Source of the DNA: Malachius bipustulatus
Lineage: Eukaryota; Arthropoda; Insecta; Coleoptera; Melyridae
Direction of reading: 5' to 3'
Assembly (NCBI GenBank): GCA_910589415.1
Contig: OU342630.1
Span: forward strand, 73,404,186 to 73,468,185
DNA length: 64,000 bases
Position numbers and translations under genes: made by a program. Below, piece by piece: positions 1-12,953 of this stretch (position 1 is the stretch's first letter; every line of letters begins with the position of its first letter). The notes under the pieces were generated by a model that saw only the letters and a list, made by a program, of their open reading frames with translations, was not told the DNA's origin and did no database searches.

Positions 1-401
1 CAAGCGCTATACCAGGGTGTCTCTAAAAGGTACCACCAACGTTCTACCACAGATTCCCGAGGAAAAAATATGCCGATTTAAGCGAACTTATCCATGTCCA
101 AAGTTGTACCCTTTTCAAGATACAGCCCTTAAAAGGGGGTCAACTAAATACTCATTTTCCAGAATAAGTCAAAAATGGTTTAAACGAGAAACTTCAAAGT
201 TTCACCACCTACTACTATTGTTAAGACCAATAAACTGACGTAGTCTTACAAACATTGACGTACAAGGTGTTCCTATTTTTGATGTCGCGTCTCACGTTTG
301 ACCCCAGAACTTTTTTATCCGCACGCCACTGATTAATTTTGTAGTTTTTATCTAAAGGTTGAAGTATTACTGAACTTTTTGCGCCCTTATAAAAATTTTG
401 T

Positions 402-550
402 TGCCCGTATTCACAAACGATAATTTCCTAAATAATTACGTAATCAATTATCCCCATCTCATTCTATTGCAAAAAAACTGCATATCTCCATCTAACTCAT
501 TTAATTAATTACGTAATTATTCAGGAAATTATCGTTTGTGAATACGGGCA
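402..550. mobile_element. nested 149-bp MITE with TGT target duplication
   Basis: A palindromic element starting TGCCCGTATTCACAAACG and ending with the reverse complement CGTTTGTGAATACGGGCA. It is flanked by TGT at 399-401 and 551-553. The opposite arm of the surrounding hairpin (about 957-975) carries the uninterrupted sequence with a single TGT, which acts as the pre-insertion site and fixes both boundaries. Confidence 0.85.
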
Positions 551-837
551 TGTATCTTGCATGGTTTCCCCGTCATTAATTTTCAATGATACACCCACAA
601 TGCTGAAAACGTATTTGAAAAATGTAATTTTTACTTAAAATTAATTAAATTTTATTTCACAAAGATGACTTCAAATATCAGGATAAGTCTTATCGGTTGT
701 TTGATTCTGCTTATCATTGTAGGCAATCTAATTTGAATATTTGTTTACCTTTTGGTTTTATGCGATTGATATCTTTATTACATTCTCCCAATTAAACTCA
801 GTTCAGATAAATCGACCGTATCCATAGATACGTTATT

Positions 838-885
838 AAAAATTAATTTAATTAATTAATTAATTATTTAATTAATTAATTAAAG
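838..885. repeat. TTAA/TAAT simple repeat
   Basis: About 48 bp of alternating TTAA and AATT steps in the loop of the foldback element. Confidence 0.9.
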
Positions 886-1357
886 AAAAATTACATTTTT
901 CAAATACGTTTTCAGCATTGTGGGTGTATCATTGACAATTAATGACGGGGAAACCATGCAAGATACAAAATTTTTATAAGGGCGCAAAAAGCTCAGTAAT
1001 ACTTCAACCTTTAGATAAAAAATACAAAATTAATCAGTGGCGTGCGGATAAAAAAGTTCTGGGGTCAAACGTGAGACGCGACATCAAAAATAGGAACACT
1101 CTGTACGTCAATGTTTGTAAGACTACGTCAGTTTATTGGTCTTAACAATAGTAGTAGGTGGTGAAATTTTGAAGTTTCTCGTTTAAACCATTTTTGACTT
1201 ATTCTGGAAAATGAGTAGGTATTTAGTTGACCCCCTTTTAAGGGCTGTATCTTGAAAAGGGTACAACTTTGGACATGGATAAATTCGGTTAAATCGGCAT
1301 ATTTTTTCCTCGGGAATCTGTGGTAGAACGTTGGTGGTACCTTCTAGAGACACCCTG

Positions 1358-1968
1358 TATAGGTACTACTTTTAAGAACGATTTTCAGATCGCGAAAGAA
1401 GAAAGATAGCTATTACGCAGAGTTAAGGATTTTTCATCTCTCATTTCCTGAATGAATTACCGGTAGTTAATTAACTTAACTGTAGTTAAGTATTGCAAAT
1501 ATGAGAAAATTGTAGGAATGCAAATTTGTAGAGAATCTTTTTAAGGTAACGTATGTTATTACACTTTTTTCGATAAAAAGTTATTGACGTTATAAAATGC
1601 TTAAAACAAATTCATCCCCTAAAACCAAAAGAACCGCTTTTCCACAAGTGGTCAGTAAGAGATGACATCTTTGGATTTGGACTCTCCCATCAACCACGCA
1701 ACTCCCACACAAAATTTTGTTTTTCCCACTTCGATTGCATAATTGATTGCATTTTTCGTATAACTTTACTGGACTATGCGTAAAACTGAGACAAAATTAA
1801 GTTCTATTAAAAAGAAAACTTTAAACCATGCAAATTAAAACAAAACAATCCGCTAGTCTAGCACAAAATATCCGAATTACAAATTTCCAAAATAATTATT
1901 TTTCCTATGCCTCATTGTAGTTGAATATGTAAAGAAGTGTTTTGGGAGGTGTCAAGTTCCTAGATAAG
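1358..1968. other. unassigned AT-rich spacer
   Basis: I see no open frame with recognisable similarity, no inverted repeat and no RNA gene here. Confidence 0.6.
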
Positions 1969-2210
1969 GGTCCGGTTGCATAAACGTTAATTACAGATCT
2001 GCCAGATAATTACTGATTTTAAAATGCCCTGTATTATCAAAATGTTGGTCTGATATTGCAGGAAATGAATTCTACTCCTTTTCAGAAGAGTTAATTAATA
2101 CTGATAAAAAATAAAAGATCATTCAAAATATTAACTCTATTCTCAAAATTTGCAATTTAAAATCAGTAATTATCTGACAAATCTTTAATTAACGTTTGTG
2201 CAACTGGTCC
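1969..2210. mobile_element. 242-bp MITE with ~60-bp inverted ends
   Basis: The left end GGTCCGGTTGCATAAACG is mirrored by CGTTTGTGCAACTGGTCC at the right. The arms pair for about 60 bp (through a TAATTACTGATTTTAAA stretch and its complement). No coding capacity. Target duplication not resolved. Confidence 0.75.
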
Positions 2211-3779
2211 AAGGTGTATAAAAGTTGTTGCAATTTGCAACTGACATGCGGTAGTGCTACCGGCGCCGCCGGTATAATATACAGGCTGTTCTAGTTTGTA
2301 TGTGAATAACTCCGGCAAAACGTGACTACCTACATAAAAATAGTTTTACACTTTTTCTATAAAGTTTTTCTATAAAACGCTTCATTTTAGAGATACGGGT
2401 TAAACTCGGAAGATAAAAAATATATTTTTTTTAATATCTCCTAAACAATTGAAGATATTTTGATATTTTGATTTTTTATAAACGAGACTACATCATTAAA
2501 CTGCAAACTTCAAGAGAGAAGTATTCTTATAATATATTTATGATTATAAGAATATTTATGATACTAGGTATTTTATTTTCACTATTTTCATGATTGAAAT
2601 TATTGAAATGATTGATATAAATCAAAATATCTCAAAAACTAAGCCTCCTAGAGACTTTTATTAAAAGTATTTTTTTTCAGATAATAATATAAAATTTCCA
2701 AGAGAGTTTTAAAAAATAGATTTTCTCTAGTGGCGTAGAAGTTTTGGGACTTAACCCGGGAGTGGTCGCTAGGTGAGCATTTAGCACACCATTGTCTTTA
2801 AACTGTAATTATTCTGTTACTTGAAGTCGTACAATCTTGTTGATTTTTCTAGCTTCGTTTATAGCCTTAAGAAGAAACATGGGAAGGATTTTGTAATGAA
2901 AATCGGGTAAATTTATTTTTTATGGACACTTCATTCACCGCAGTTGCAGCTGCGCGAGCTAAACGCTCATTAGCGATCACCCAGGTCACTCAACTGCTCT
3001 TATGTTCAGGTCTTTTAGCCATATGCCGCAGGGTTGCTGTAATTTCTATATCTGAAGTTATTTGTTGTTTTTATGGTATATGGTATTAGCTTAGTTAGGA
3101 ATCAAATCAGATTGTGTTATTTAATGTAAAAAAATCCTATAGTTATATACATAAAAAAATTATATTGGCAAGTTAACATTATTCCCCCTAATTTTAAAAT
3201 ACCTACAACAAATATTGCGCTAATACATGGTGCTCGGTGATCGGAAAGCTAAAATAAAATTTCATATTATACAAAACCACATCATGAGCATAAAAAAGAA
3301 TAACTTTGTCCTAATCGAGCTTAATTCTGAAAATATTTCCAAAAATGTAAAACTAAATCATCTATAAATATTTTATTTTTTCAGTACCTACTTAGACAGC
3401 CAAATTAAATTTTCATCAAAAATTTAACTAAATTTAAATTTTTATTTGTTTTATTACATTTTCCTGGTAGGTTTTGTTTAGGAAATACTCGGCAAAAAAA
3501 ATACAACGCCTGATCTGGAAATTCTTTTTTATGCTTCTAATGTGGTTTTGTAAATTTAATTTTAGATGTCCGATCACCAAACACCTAGCGACCACTGGTG
3601 TTACAATTCACCTAGCGACCAATGTCGGTTTAAAATAAAAATAGCCCCTTTACTCCATTAACTATAAACTTACTCCATTTCTAAAGCGTTTTCAGGAGGT
3701 GCACTGCAGGCCTCAATAGGTTGACATAATTTATAAAATGGATAAAAATGAACGATATAAGTTATTTTGTTTTATTTTG
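2211..3779. other. unassigned spacer with repeated CCTAGCGACC motif
   Basis: Non-coding as far as I can see. The motif CACCTAGCGACCA occurs near 3588 and 3610, and its reverse complement near 2763, suggesting remnants of one inverted-repeat element spanning about 2760-3625. No gene recognised. Confidence 0.4.
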
Positions 3780-5199
3780 AACTTATTTTTCTCCTCGCGA
3801 AGAAAATCATTCACTCGGACAATTTCGATACTCGCTTGCGGCTAATGTTTAAATTTTCGTCCTTGTAAATAATATAGACATCAATTTTTCACTCGTTGAA
3901 GAATACCTATAGATACAATTCTTCAAATAGAAGGAAAACTAAGAACTCCAATAGTTTCCCGGGGTTTTAATTTCCAGAGGTAGGCGTATTTTTAAAAATA
4001 AAAAAAAATATCATTTTTGGTTCATCAGGAGTAAGAGTTTCTGACATTTTCTGGGATGTGTGGAAAATTACGACACAAAAACTTTTGAAGATCCAGATCA
4101 TTATCTAACTCACCTTTTATTTGAATATTTCTGGGTAGACCACTTCTGGGTGTATTTAAAATTAGCACACTTATTACAGATTACAAATCTGTAGCTATAG
4201 CTAGCTACAATCGTACGTCTGCTATTTCATTTATTTTGTATGCCGTAGCTCTTGGCACTTTTATGACACCACTGACAAATGAAAAGAATCATTGCATTCA
4301 TCTAATATGTTGAACTGAATGCTATTAAAACTACGAAGAAAAGTATATTTATCTAGCTTATTTTAATAACGTGACAACATTAAAACAATATTTCTTGAAT
4401 CAGGTAGGTACTTATTATAAATTAAGTATTACTATAATATTAATAATACTGCTAAACTCGGGACATATCTACCGATTCCATACAAATTTATTTTAAATTA
4501 TGAAAAGTATTTTCATGGGCAGCTTGGTCATTTAAGTTGTAAATTATAAAATATTTATCCCTGTTTTATTGTACTTTGTTTGAATAGGGTAGAACACTGG
4601 CCATGAATATAGCGGCTGGTGTAATTATTAAATAATTTAATAATTTGTGTTAACTGTTAAAGGCCTATATTTCTGAGGGTTATATCTCCCGATAGCTATT
4701 GGCGAAGAGTAGGTAGGTATATCCTCCACAGGTTAGCAATTAGCTATGAAAATTATAAGCAACAATTATTAAGTCAACAGTGTACGTAAAATACTTTTAA
4801 TTGATGTCATACCTTATAAATGATGTATTTATAATACAGGTGACTCTTTTAAACTGCCGATTAGAAAAAGTTCAACTTCTAGTTGATCTAGTGATTTTAA
4901 ATTTGAAATCTAGGTAACATAAACAATACGAGTCAGGTTAAATATGACGCAATAACATTTAAAAATTGTGAAAGATGACGTCGTCTTAGTTTTATTAAAT
5001 GGGACCCCCATATAATATATTATTGTATTTTTAATTTGTACAAAACAAAATAGGCACCTACATAATAACTAGAATAATATGTTTAACATTATTTACATAT
5101 CGGTTCCAAATCGGAAGAGACCTTATCAGATTTCAAATAAAATTTCATCTTTACACTAGTGGTTCAAAGAAGTCGTATTTAAACCAGTTCGAAACTCAC

Positions 5200-7080
5200 T
5201 TAATTTTATAGTTTTATCCGATCACCTGGAAAATCCGTCTTCTTATCTGCTTCGCTCTTATCTTTGTCAATTTGTCAATTTGCTCGAAATCGAACGTTTA
5301 ATTATACATTGAAAACTTTCATTGGGCATCCACACATTGGCCCATACGTTAGCCGAACTATTTGCCGAAACATTCGCCGAATCATTCGTGTATGTACAAA
5401 TGAGAAATGTGATTACACTGACATAGGCGAGGACGGCTTGTCTTAAGCTTTGATTTTTTCTTAACGCCTTGTGATTTTTAGGACCCGGGCCCGTTGCTCT
5501 GTGGCGAAAAGCCATCGTGTGATCGTCTATTTACCTCTGGGTTTTCCCTAATAGGACCGCTGTGTTTTCTTACGTTGTGTTTACCGTAGTTTTTACCGTA
5601 GTCACCCCTGCTCTCTGATTGAGGTATGCCAGGATTACTATGGCCGAAACGGATGCGCAAAAGAACCTACTGAGATTTTTTTCTATTTCGGCGGATTTGA
5701 ATTTCATTCGGAAAAGCGGGGAATTTAACTGAGACTTGTTGTTAACTTTTGGTCTTCCTATCAGATGTCTGAAAGCGTATGATGAGCAAGAGAATTCGTT
5801 TGCAAATGCGTAAAATTGTGAAGGGCGAGAGGTGCTGTAATTTTGCATAGAGAGTACAAAAAAATGGAATGCGAAGAGAGATCCCTTTCATACATTTTTC
5901 AAACTCTAATCCATTTCGGATTCCACTCTTTTGCACACCTGTGCTTTCTTATTATTTTGTTTTGCTTTTGTTTCGTTTACAGACTACCCGGTATATTGCG
6001 GGAATGTCTGTCTGATTTTATTTCAAGCATCAGCTTGAATTAATTTACGAGTACAACCACTTTGGTTACAGACTATCCAGATATGGCGGAAGTGTCTGTC
6101 TTGTCTGCCTATTCGACGTTTTCCTTTGCCTAATTGCCTAACTGTCTTTCGGGTATAGATAAGGATTAGGTATCCCGGAGTCCGCTATATGCCATCTCTG
6201 GGTACCGTATAAAGGGTTAGGAAGTCAGATTCGACCTGCTCGGAAGCTGATCTCTATCTGTTTTTAGCTGCGGTAAGACGTCTGCTTTTATAGAAGCGGT
6301 GGTCCGCTTTCTAAACACCACGCAACAATGCACCTTATTGGCATTGCCTTATACCGTGATATTTACGTGTTTTATTCCTTATCATATTTCCCTTATCTTA
6401 AGACTTGGCGAGTTGACCTCGCGGCTATCTTACTGAATTGTCCTAAACCTGAACTACCTAAATTTTCCTTCAAATCGGTCAACGCGTTCTGTACTTTTCC
6501 ATTGTTCCTATCTATTATAATTACACCGGTTCCACCTTCATTTAGCGTTTCTACCTACTTGCAGTTTCGGGACCGCAGCGAATTTTCGGCTGTTGCCATT
6601 TATTAATTCGCCCTATGGATTGGTGTAATTTTCATTTTCGTGGTTGGGATACCTAACGAGTTACTATTGTCTTTGCATGGAGTTATTGTTTGATTCATGA
6701 TTTCACATTCTTTCACCCGGTCTCTGTATCTAGGTCATCCTTTTCTCCGTCACGCGTTTCGAGAGTGTCTTTTACAATACCCTGCCTTACCATCTGGTCA
6801 ACTTATACCCTAGCTTCGCCGTCTCTTCGATGTTGTTAAAAGTGCTGGAACTCCACTAGCTATAGCGCTTCTATTTTATGAATATTTAATGAGCTGACGG
6901 GGATCGTTTACTTGATGTAACGGCGGGTGGCTGCGTTTTAACTTTCTAACAATTTTACCTTCAGGTATTTACGTACCTATGTTCTCGCACTGTTTGCTTT
7001 TTCGATTTGGGCTGATTTAATGAGGGCGATGGAAATAATTTCCTTATCATCCTACCTAGGTGCGATCCATTTCAGCCTAA
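5200..7080. other. unassigned insertion-like region, possibly decayed retroelement
   Basis: This block interrupts similarity between the two duplication units and is less AT-rich than its surroundings. Several short frames are open on both strands, e.g. minus 5848-5570 and 5660-5478, plus 6328-6606. One minus frame (around 6540-6420) reads as a plausible helical peptide, but none gives a motif I can name. No long terminal repeats were recognised. A decayed LTR-element interior is one possibility. Confidence 0.25.
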
Positions 7081-7557
7081 ATTTCATAAAATATTATTAC
7101 ACAAAGTATTACATAATTATAGTGAATAGCTGGATATACTTTAATTATAGGTATAGTATAGGATAATAGTTCAAACCACTAGCTTATCCCGTAAAACATC
7201 TTGTTTTTATAAATAGCTTGTTTAACTTAAATTGCTGTTTGTACGGTCTACAGAGTCTCAATAATCTCGGTAATGAAAAACGAAATAAAGCTGTCACTTG
7301 TGTAGTCGTAATAGAATCATACTCGATGATGAAGTGAAGTAGTATCTCATTCGTCGAAAATTTCATACTGAATTTTTTAGGAATGAAATTCCCACTTCAA
7401 AACCCATTCTAACAGGAACCGCAGTATAAGTGAATGGAAGCAGGGATCTTTGTTAGATGTTAATAGGTTAAGAGATCTGAAGACAATCTTAAAACTACGA
7501 GTTTTCGTGAGTTTATGCCTACGAAACTTATGGAGACTCTGAACTATTGATCGAATA

Positions 7558-8416
7558 GTGAAGATCCTCAAAGTTATGACAAGTTTATTGACCACCAGTG
7601 TTCCTGTTCATAACGATCTTGGTCTCCTGGTGTCTGACAATCGGTCCTGGTCTCAACATATTTTATTCGTTTCCCGAAGATGTAACAGACTGCTTTATTT
7701 GATGGGCAGAGCGTTCCACGGCTGCTCCCCCAAAACTTTCGTTACCCTTTATAAAACATATGTTCGACCCATCTTGGAGCACGCCAGCCAAGTATGATAT
7801 TCCCAACTTGTCAGGGACGGGGAACTGCCGGAGCCAACTCAGAGACTGGCTACCAGAATTCTTTTTGGATACATGCGTCCTGGCTACCCCGAACGTCTGG
7901 CGATCCTGGGTCTTCCTTCTTTTGCGGACCGGAGGACTCGTGGAGATCTAATTACGATTTTCAGGGCGATTCGCGGACTCTTCGGTGTTGACCTCTCGTT
8001 TATGTTCCCCCTCAGCGAAACGGGGCTTCGGTGTTCGGGGACATCAATTTAAGCTTACTAAGGAGAGTTTCAGATCCCGACTCAGACAAGAATTCTTGCC
8101 AAACTGAGTTTTTGAAATTTAGAATCGACTACCTCCGGAGGTTGTCGGCGCTCCAAGCGTCGGTGCCTTTAAGCGTCGCTTGGACGACTTTGGCCTATCA
8201 TCTGGATAGGACCTGTGTTGCGTGGTTGGCTGCCTTCGGTTAGATTGGGTAATTCATGTTCAATTTGACTCTTTCCCTCTTTTTTGCTCTGTATATTTTT
8301 GTGCATTTTACTTGTGTGTATAACGTTGTTAGGTATATGTGGTATTTTCTTTTATTTTTCACTGAGTCACATAGAATGTTTCTTGACTCTTTTCAAATTG
8401 TAATAATAATAATAAG
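7558..8416 (+). pseudogene. 3' end of a LINE reverse transcriptase (Jockey/CR1-like), frameshifted
   Basis: The first 79 codons (7558-7794) match the thumb region typical of insect LINE polymerases: DLGLLVSD, SRRCNRLLYLMGRAF and LYKTYVRPILEHAS. The reading then shifts frame repeatedly through the C-terminal part, where pieces such as FKSRLRQEF and the LP..VV.A.S...FK..LDDF pattern appear near 8060-8220. It ends in an (AAT)n tail at 8401-8416. The 5' part is absent, as expected from truncated reverse transcription. The paralogous site at about 15893 lacks it, so it inserted after the segmental duplication. Non-functional. Confidence 0.75.
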
Positions 8417-8710
8417 TTTGATCTTGACCCAATTCTCATGCAAAGGGATTTTTTTCTTTGACTTATAATTTGAGAGTAAGCTCATACTTCCGTTCGTTCA
8501 GGCTTTAGTACCGAATTTAAATTCCACGTAGGAGATTTCTCTAGAATTAAAGTCTGTCCACATGAAGACCACAATATGTTTCTTCCACCAGGAAGTCTCA
8601 AGACACTTCTTTCAGACACTTCAATCTCAGACCAGTTTTTTTTTCAAAAGTTTACCTAAATTAAGTTTTAATTTGCTCATACTATATATGTATTTATACT
8701 ACCACGAGCA

Positions 8711-8856
8711 GAATCTTGATGATCGATAGTTGCAGAAGCTGCTAACGGACAAATTACGTTTTAAGACTTAATTCCATCAGTCCGAAAGGACGAGTGAAAT
8801 TATTCAACAACATGCTGAGTTAGATCAGCTTACGCTAGTATCGATAATCAAGATTC
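8711..8856. repeat. palindromic 146-bp element, copy 1
   Basis: The ends GAATCTTGATGATCGATAGT and its near complement pair. Inside is a perfect small hairpin, GTCC-GAAA-GGAC (8779-8790). The same element is at 16788-16924, so it predates the duplication of the receptor segment. No protein coding. Confidence 0.6.
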
Positions 8857-10300
8857 CATGAGTGATAATCAGCAGATTATACATGAGTAAAACAAGAACA
8901 CTTTACCATAAATATTTTTTTATTGAAATAATAGTTATTACAATTTTTTTATTATAGTCGTTTATATGCACCGTCCCTAGTAACTCACTAATATAATACT
9001 ACCTACTTAAGTGCGTGCGATTGGTTACTGGGTTAGGTTATCAAAGACTATTACCGTGCGAGTAGTGTGACTCTACATAGACAAATAATAAATTACCCTA
9101 TACGATTATGTTGAATACTTAATAACAATAATTATACATAGGAAAATTGTAAGGCTCTATTTCAATGAGTTACCTTAGATACCTACTTCATTGTTGATAT
9201 TGTTGCAAACAATCCCATTGAAACATTTCACCACAGAAACTATCAATAATTGCAATTCTCCTATGTACATGTACAAGTCTTAGTACTCGCACGCTATGGT
9301 ATACGACGTTATATTAGTTAAACACATAGCAACTGGTTATTGCCGATTAAGCAGTGGGATTCACAAAGAAGAGAATACATTATCGATTTTCAAAATATAC
9401 CAAATTCTAATGTTAATATCGAATTCTGTGGTATTTGCTCCCCGAATTATTTTAGAGGGAAAAGTAAAATAGATTATTTGTTGAGACTGAAATATCATTT
9501 TCCTTTAGGATAGACCAACAGAACATTACAAAAATTAAAGGATTACATCTTCTAACAAAATTCTAATTATTTTTAATATAATTTTAATAATAATTTTGAT
9601 TGCAGCATTGACCATAGTCAGGACTGATTGTCATAATCGCCACTAAAAATTCAAGACGTCAGATTGGAACATCGAAGATCTTCCTCTCGATACGTTAAGG
9701 AAAGATTTCGCGGGCTAAGTATACAAACAACTAAAAAGGGATTATTACATCAAAAATGTAATTGATGACGTTTTCAGTTTTGTTAAATTTTTAATAATAA
9801 TTATTGTAAAAATGCAAAAAATTTAATTGTAAGAAAAGTCAAAGCAATACTGAAAATGATCTGAAGAGTTTTTCCCAATTTTCTCGGAAATGGCTTCACT
9901 GACTAAAACTGTAATTCTAATATTCCAACATAACCAGCTTTAAAATCTTTACAAAGGATCCATTTAACATTTATCTCCGAAACAATATTGTAAGGGAAGC
10001 TATAAGTATTTACAGAAGTCGATATTTACATGGTGATTCCTTATGTTCAGAAAATCAACAGACACCATGTATGTATATTATCAGTTGCATAATCTGTATT
10101 ATTGGTATAGCATGTAACATCACTATAGTTTTCTCGACGTCGAATCGCATATAGGAGTTAATCTTGAAGTACTTAAAAATTTGCTACTGTGGAGAATTCA
10201 TAGTATACCTAGTGTTTTTTAATTGAAAGTCAGAGGGTAGTAGAGGAAAAGGTAGATAGAGGGTAATCGGTGCATGATTTTATTATAACAACCATCAAGA
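8857..10300. other. intergenic spacer shared with 16925-19275
   Basis: AT-rich sequence with several blocks paralogous to unit 2, e.g. the GTGCGAGTA stretches near 9055 and 17155. No gene, RNA or transposon end recognised. Confidence 0.6.
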
Positions 10301-12953
10301 TTATTTCATGCTCTGTTGTAAGAGAGCAACGTATGAATACGCCGATTTCACTATCTGTAACGATCAAAATAATCTGATTAGTTGGCTCGAATTTGGGCAT
10401 TCAAAAACATTTTTACTTACGGCAACAAATAACGGATAAGATAAAATTCCAAATGGACCAGATGTCAAGACAACACGTCGCAGTGTTATACGTTGAAAAA
10501 TATGAAAATCTTTCAGCAGAATTGCTTCGGAATGATACCATTTCGATTCGTACAATTTTAGAGATATCATTTCACACTGAAAAGGAATTAATTCAAATAA
10601 ATGAAATTAACATAAAATATTTAGATTGTGGTATGTTTTAAAGGCTACAAAATATTTCGATGGCTACTCCTGTTACTAGATATAGGTTTAGATAGGCACT
10701 CAACTTTCTTGGAAATCTGCGTATGAGTTCAGCTATAATAGAAACGGGTTATATGCATCCCAAGCGACTAGGAAACCAGGGATCATTTTCGCATTCCTAT
10801 AAGCTGCTTTCAAAATCTCGATATTAATTTGTTTATAACTCATAAATTGCTCATTACAAACTTCAACTTTACAAACCATTCTTTTTGACTTTTCTCAAAC
10901 AATAGGAAAATGTAATAATATAAAGGGTGTCCTATTTAAAATAACAAAGTTGTATCCTGTATATCTGAAAATAATTTTACAAACTGCACTTTGTTCTTCC
11001 CTTTACAACACTTTTTGGTTCATTTCGATATCTTTAATGGTGTAGGTGTAATAGAGCTTTCCATCTTAGGGGACTCACCCTGTATAAAATTTAAAAGTGT
11101 GTGTGGCTGGTATGAGTTCATTCTCGAAGTCAAATTACTAGAGTGGAGTACCTACACAGTTAAGACCGATGCTCCCTCTTTTTAAAAATATAAAAATAGA
11201 ATAGAAAAGGGTTCCCTATAATCCTGATAATTGATTCGACGGCTGCTTATCTTGGGATACATAGATACCATAATGAATTACTTTAAATTCAACAGGTTGA
11301 TATTTACAGTTGTTTTTTCTATTTATGAACAATTCATTACCTATCTCTAATAATATGACATAATTATTAATGTACCAACCTGATGTTTTAATTTTTCACC
11401 TGCATAACATGACAAAAGCAAACTCACAAACCATGCACAGAGATGCATGATATCGCCGAGAACTAAAAGTCCGAAAGCATCCTGACGAAGTCTCTGAAAT
11501 TAGTAAAGTTATTTAAGTGCCTTATCTACTGATGTCATCTGAATAATACAAACTTTCATTATTAAATTCGAGAGAACTCCTAAAATGGCTCCTGTCACTG
11601 CAAGGTGTGTAAACATGACACGAGTGAAGGTCTTATTTAATCTCTGTGCATTTCTAAAAAAAGCAAAAATAGTGAAATTGAATTACCTTTCATCCCCTGA
11701 TCTTACTCATATATATTTCTGTAATATTCAACACAATCAACAAGATTTCTTCTGTGAATGTTGGGAAATTCAGATTCAAATATTTTGAGAATTCGTTCAT
11801 TTAGTTGCTTAATTCTGATCTCTAAAAAGGAGGCAAATTCATACAACAAAAATGGCGTGGCAGCGGCTCCTTTAACCGGAATAAAGATAAAACCAAATTG
11901 TCCAATTCCATAAAATATTTGCCAAGATGCAGATTTCCATTCGAAGGGCAACGCAACAGTTGAAAACAACCCGCATGTGATTTCATACTTGAAGAACTGG
12001 CTATCATCTTTGCATATATCTAAATTTATCTGATTAACGATCAATTTAGCAATAAAGACGCCGGTTATGTAGCTATAGTGCAAGCATGATAAAATATTCA
12101 TACGTTCGTTCATTTGCGCAAAATTTCGGGGCTGATCATCCATTTCTAAATGTGGAATATCTTTTAACAACGAGACTATTTCGCGTTGTGACGCAATACT
12201 GACCACATAAAAAATAAATGCTCCCAAAAAAGATAATATATCTGCTAATGAAGAGTATATACGTATCCATACCTTATCTGAAAATAATGGAAACATAGGT
12301 AACAACTGTATACATAGATTGATAGAATTTAAAAAGTTTTTAATGACTTAAAAATAAATATTTTCATAAACATGCTTCACAATGAGATTTGCAACTATGT
12401 GAATTTGAAACCAATTTAAAGTTTGTCACAGAACTACCTATTTCAATAATAAATGTATTTATTTCAAAATTTAATAATAAAAATAATTGCAAAATTTGTG
12501 ACGTAGTAAGTAACAATTTAGACTGCTGAGATTTATTTATTTGTTTTATTTATTTATTTATTTATTTATTTATTCGTTTATTTTCTAAATCACCCAAACT
12601 GCTAGTATGCCATATCAAGGATGAGAAAAACCCAATATACATGAAATACAAAAATAATGCAAACCTAATAAAGAAAAAATAAAAAATAAAATAATAAAAA
12701 TGAGATTAAAAGATATTATAAGACTAAAAAGACAGATTAAGAGAAAGATAAAGAGATAAAAAAATAAATACTCACTTTTGTATTCATAATAAAAAGATAT
12801 AAAAAGTGGCATCAAGGCGAAAGTTATAAATCCTGATATTACAAAAATCAAACGAACCCAGTAAGACAAACCGCGACGACGTTCCAAACCTGACGCAGGC
12901 ACCATTAAATGTAACCGCAAAAAAATCCAAGATACTTTCATGGGCTCATTCAT
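10301..12953 (-). CDS. odorant receptor, 7tm_6 family, gene A (six exons, complete)
   Basis: Exons on the minus strand: 12953-12776, 12277-11707, 11653-11554, 11493-11380, 10576-10421 and 10354-10301 (stop TAA), giving 390 residues. Donors are GTGAGT, GTAAGA, GTTTGT, GTTGGT and GTAAGT; every acceptor ends in AG. Intron phases are 1, 2, 0, 0, 0. Insect ORs are ligand-binding subunits of cation channels formed with Orco in sensory dendrites; this assignment rests on family pattern. Hydrophobic segments lie near residues 35-54, 69-88, 120-140, 172-212, 262-281, 297-316 and 350-389. The C terminus KSAYSYVALL and the block AWFVSLLLSCYAGEKL fit the family. The start is the ATG of MNEPMKVS, conserved in all three genes. 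Exon 3 could instead end at 11530 (adding eight residues), but intron 3 would then be only 36 nt. Length is normal for the family. Confidence 0.9.
12530..12582. repeat. (TTTA)n microsatellite in intron 1 of gene A
   Basis: About twelve TTTA-type units with one CG interruption. A shorter counterpart sits at 24925-24968 in intron 1 of gene B. Confidence 0.95.

Larger units (their letters stand above)
13..1357. mobile_element. 1.35-kb foldback element with ~470-bp inverted arms
   Basis: The two ends are long inverted repeats: the left arm runs from CAGGGTGTCTCT at 13 to about 640, and the right arm from about 888 to AGAGACACCCTG ending at 1357. TA flanks both ends (10-11 and 1358-1359), with one extra C at 12. 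The arms match closely once a nested 149-bp element (402-550) is removed from the left arm. The loop is about 250 bp and contains a TTAA-type simple repeat. No transposase is visible, so this is a non-autonomous element; TA duplication and CAGGG ends suggest Tc1/mariner-type mobilisation (inference). Short open frames at 17-238 and 942-1145 are just the two arms. Confidence 0.85.

Noticed and set aside
8771..8800. A hammerhead-ribozyme-like string (CAGTCCGAAAGGACGAG) in the palindromic element
   Set aside because: The stem-loop matches stem II of engineered hammerheads, but the CUGANGA core is absent on both strands and the paralog at 16851-16870 loses the trailing GAAA. Probably only a hairpin.
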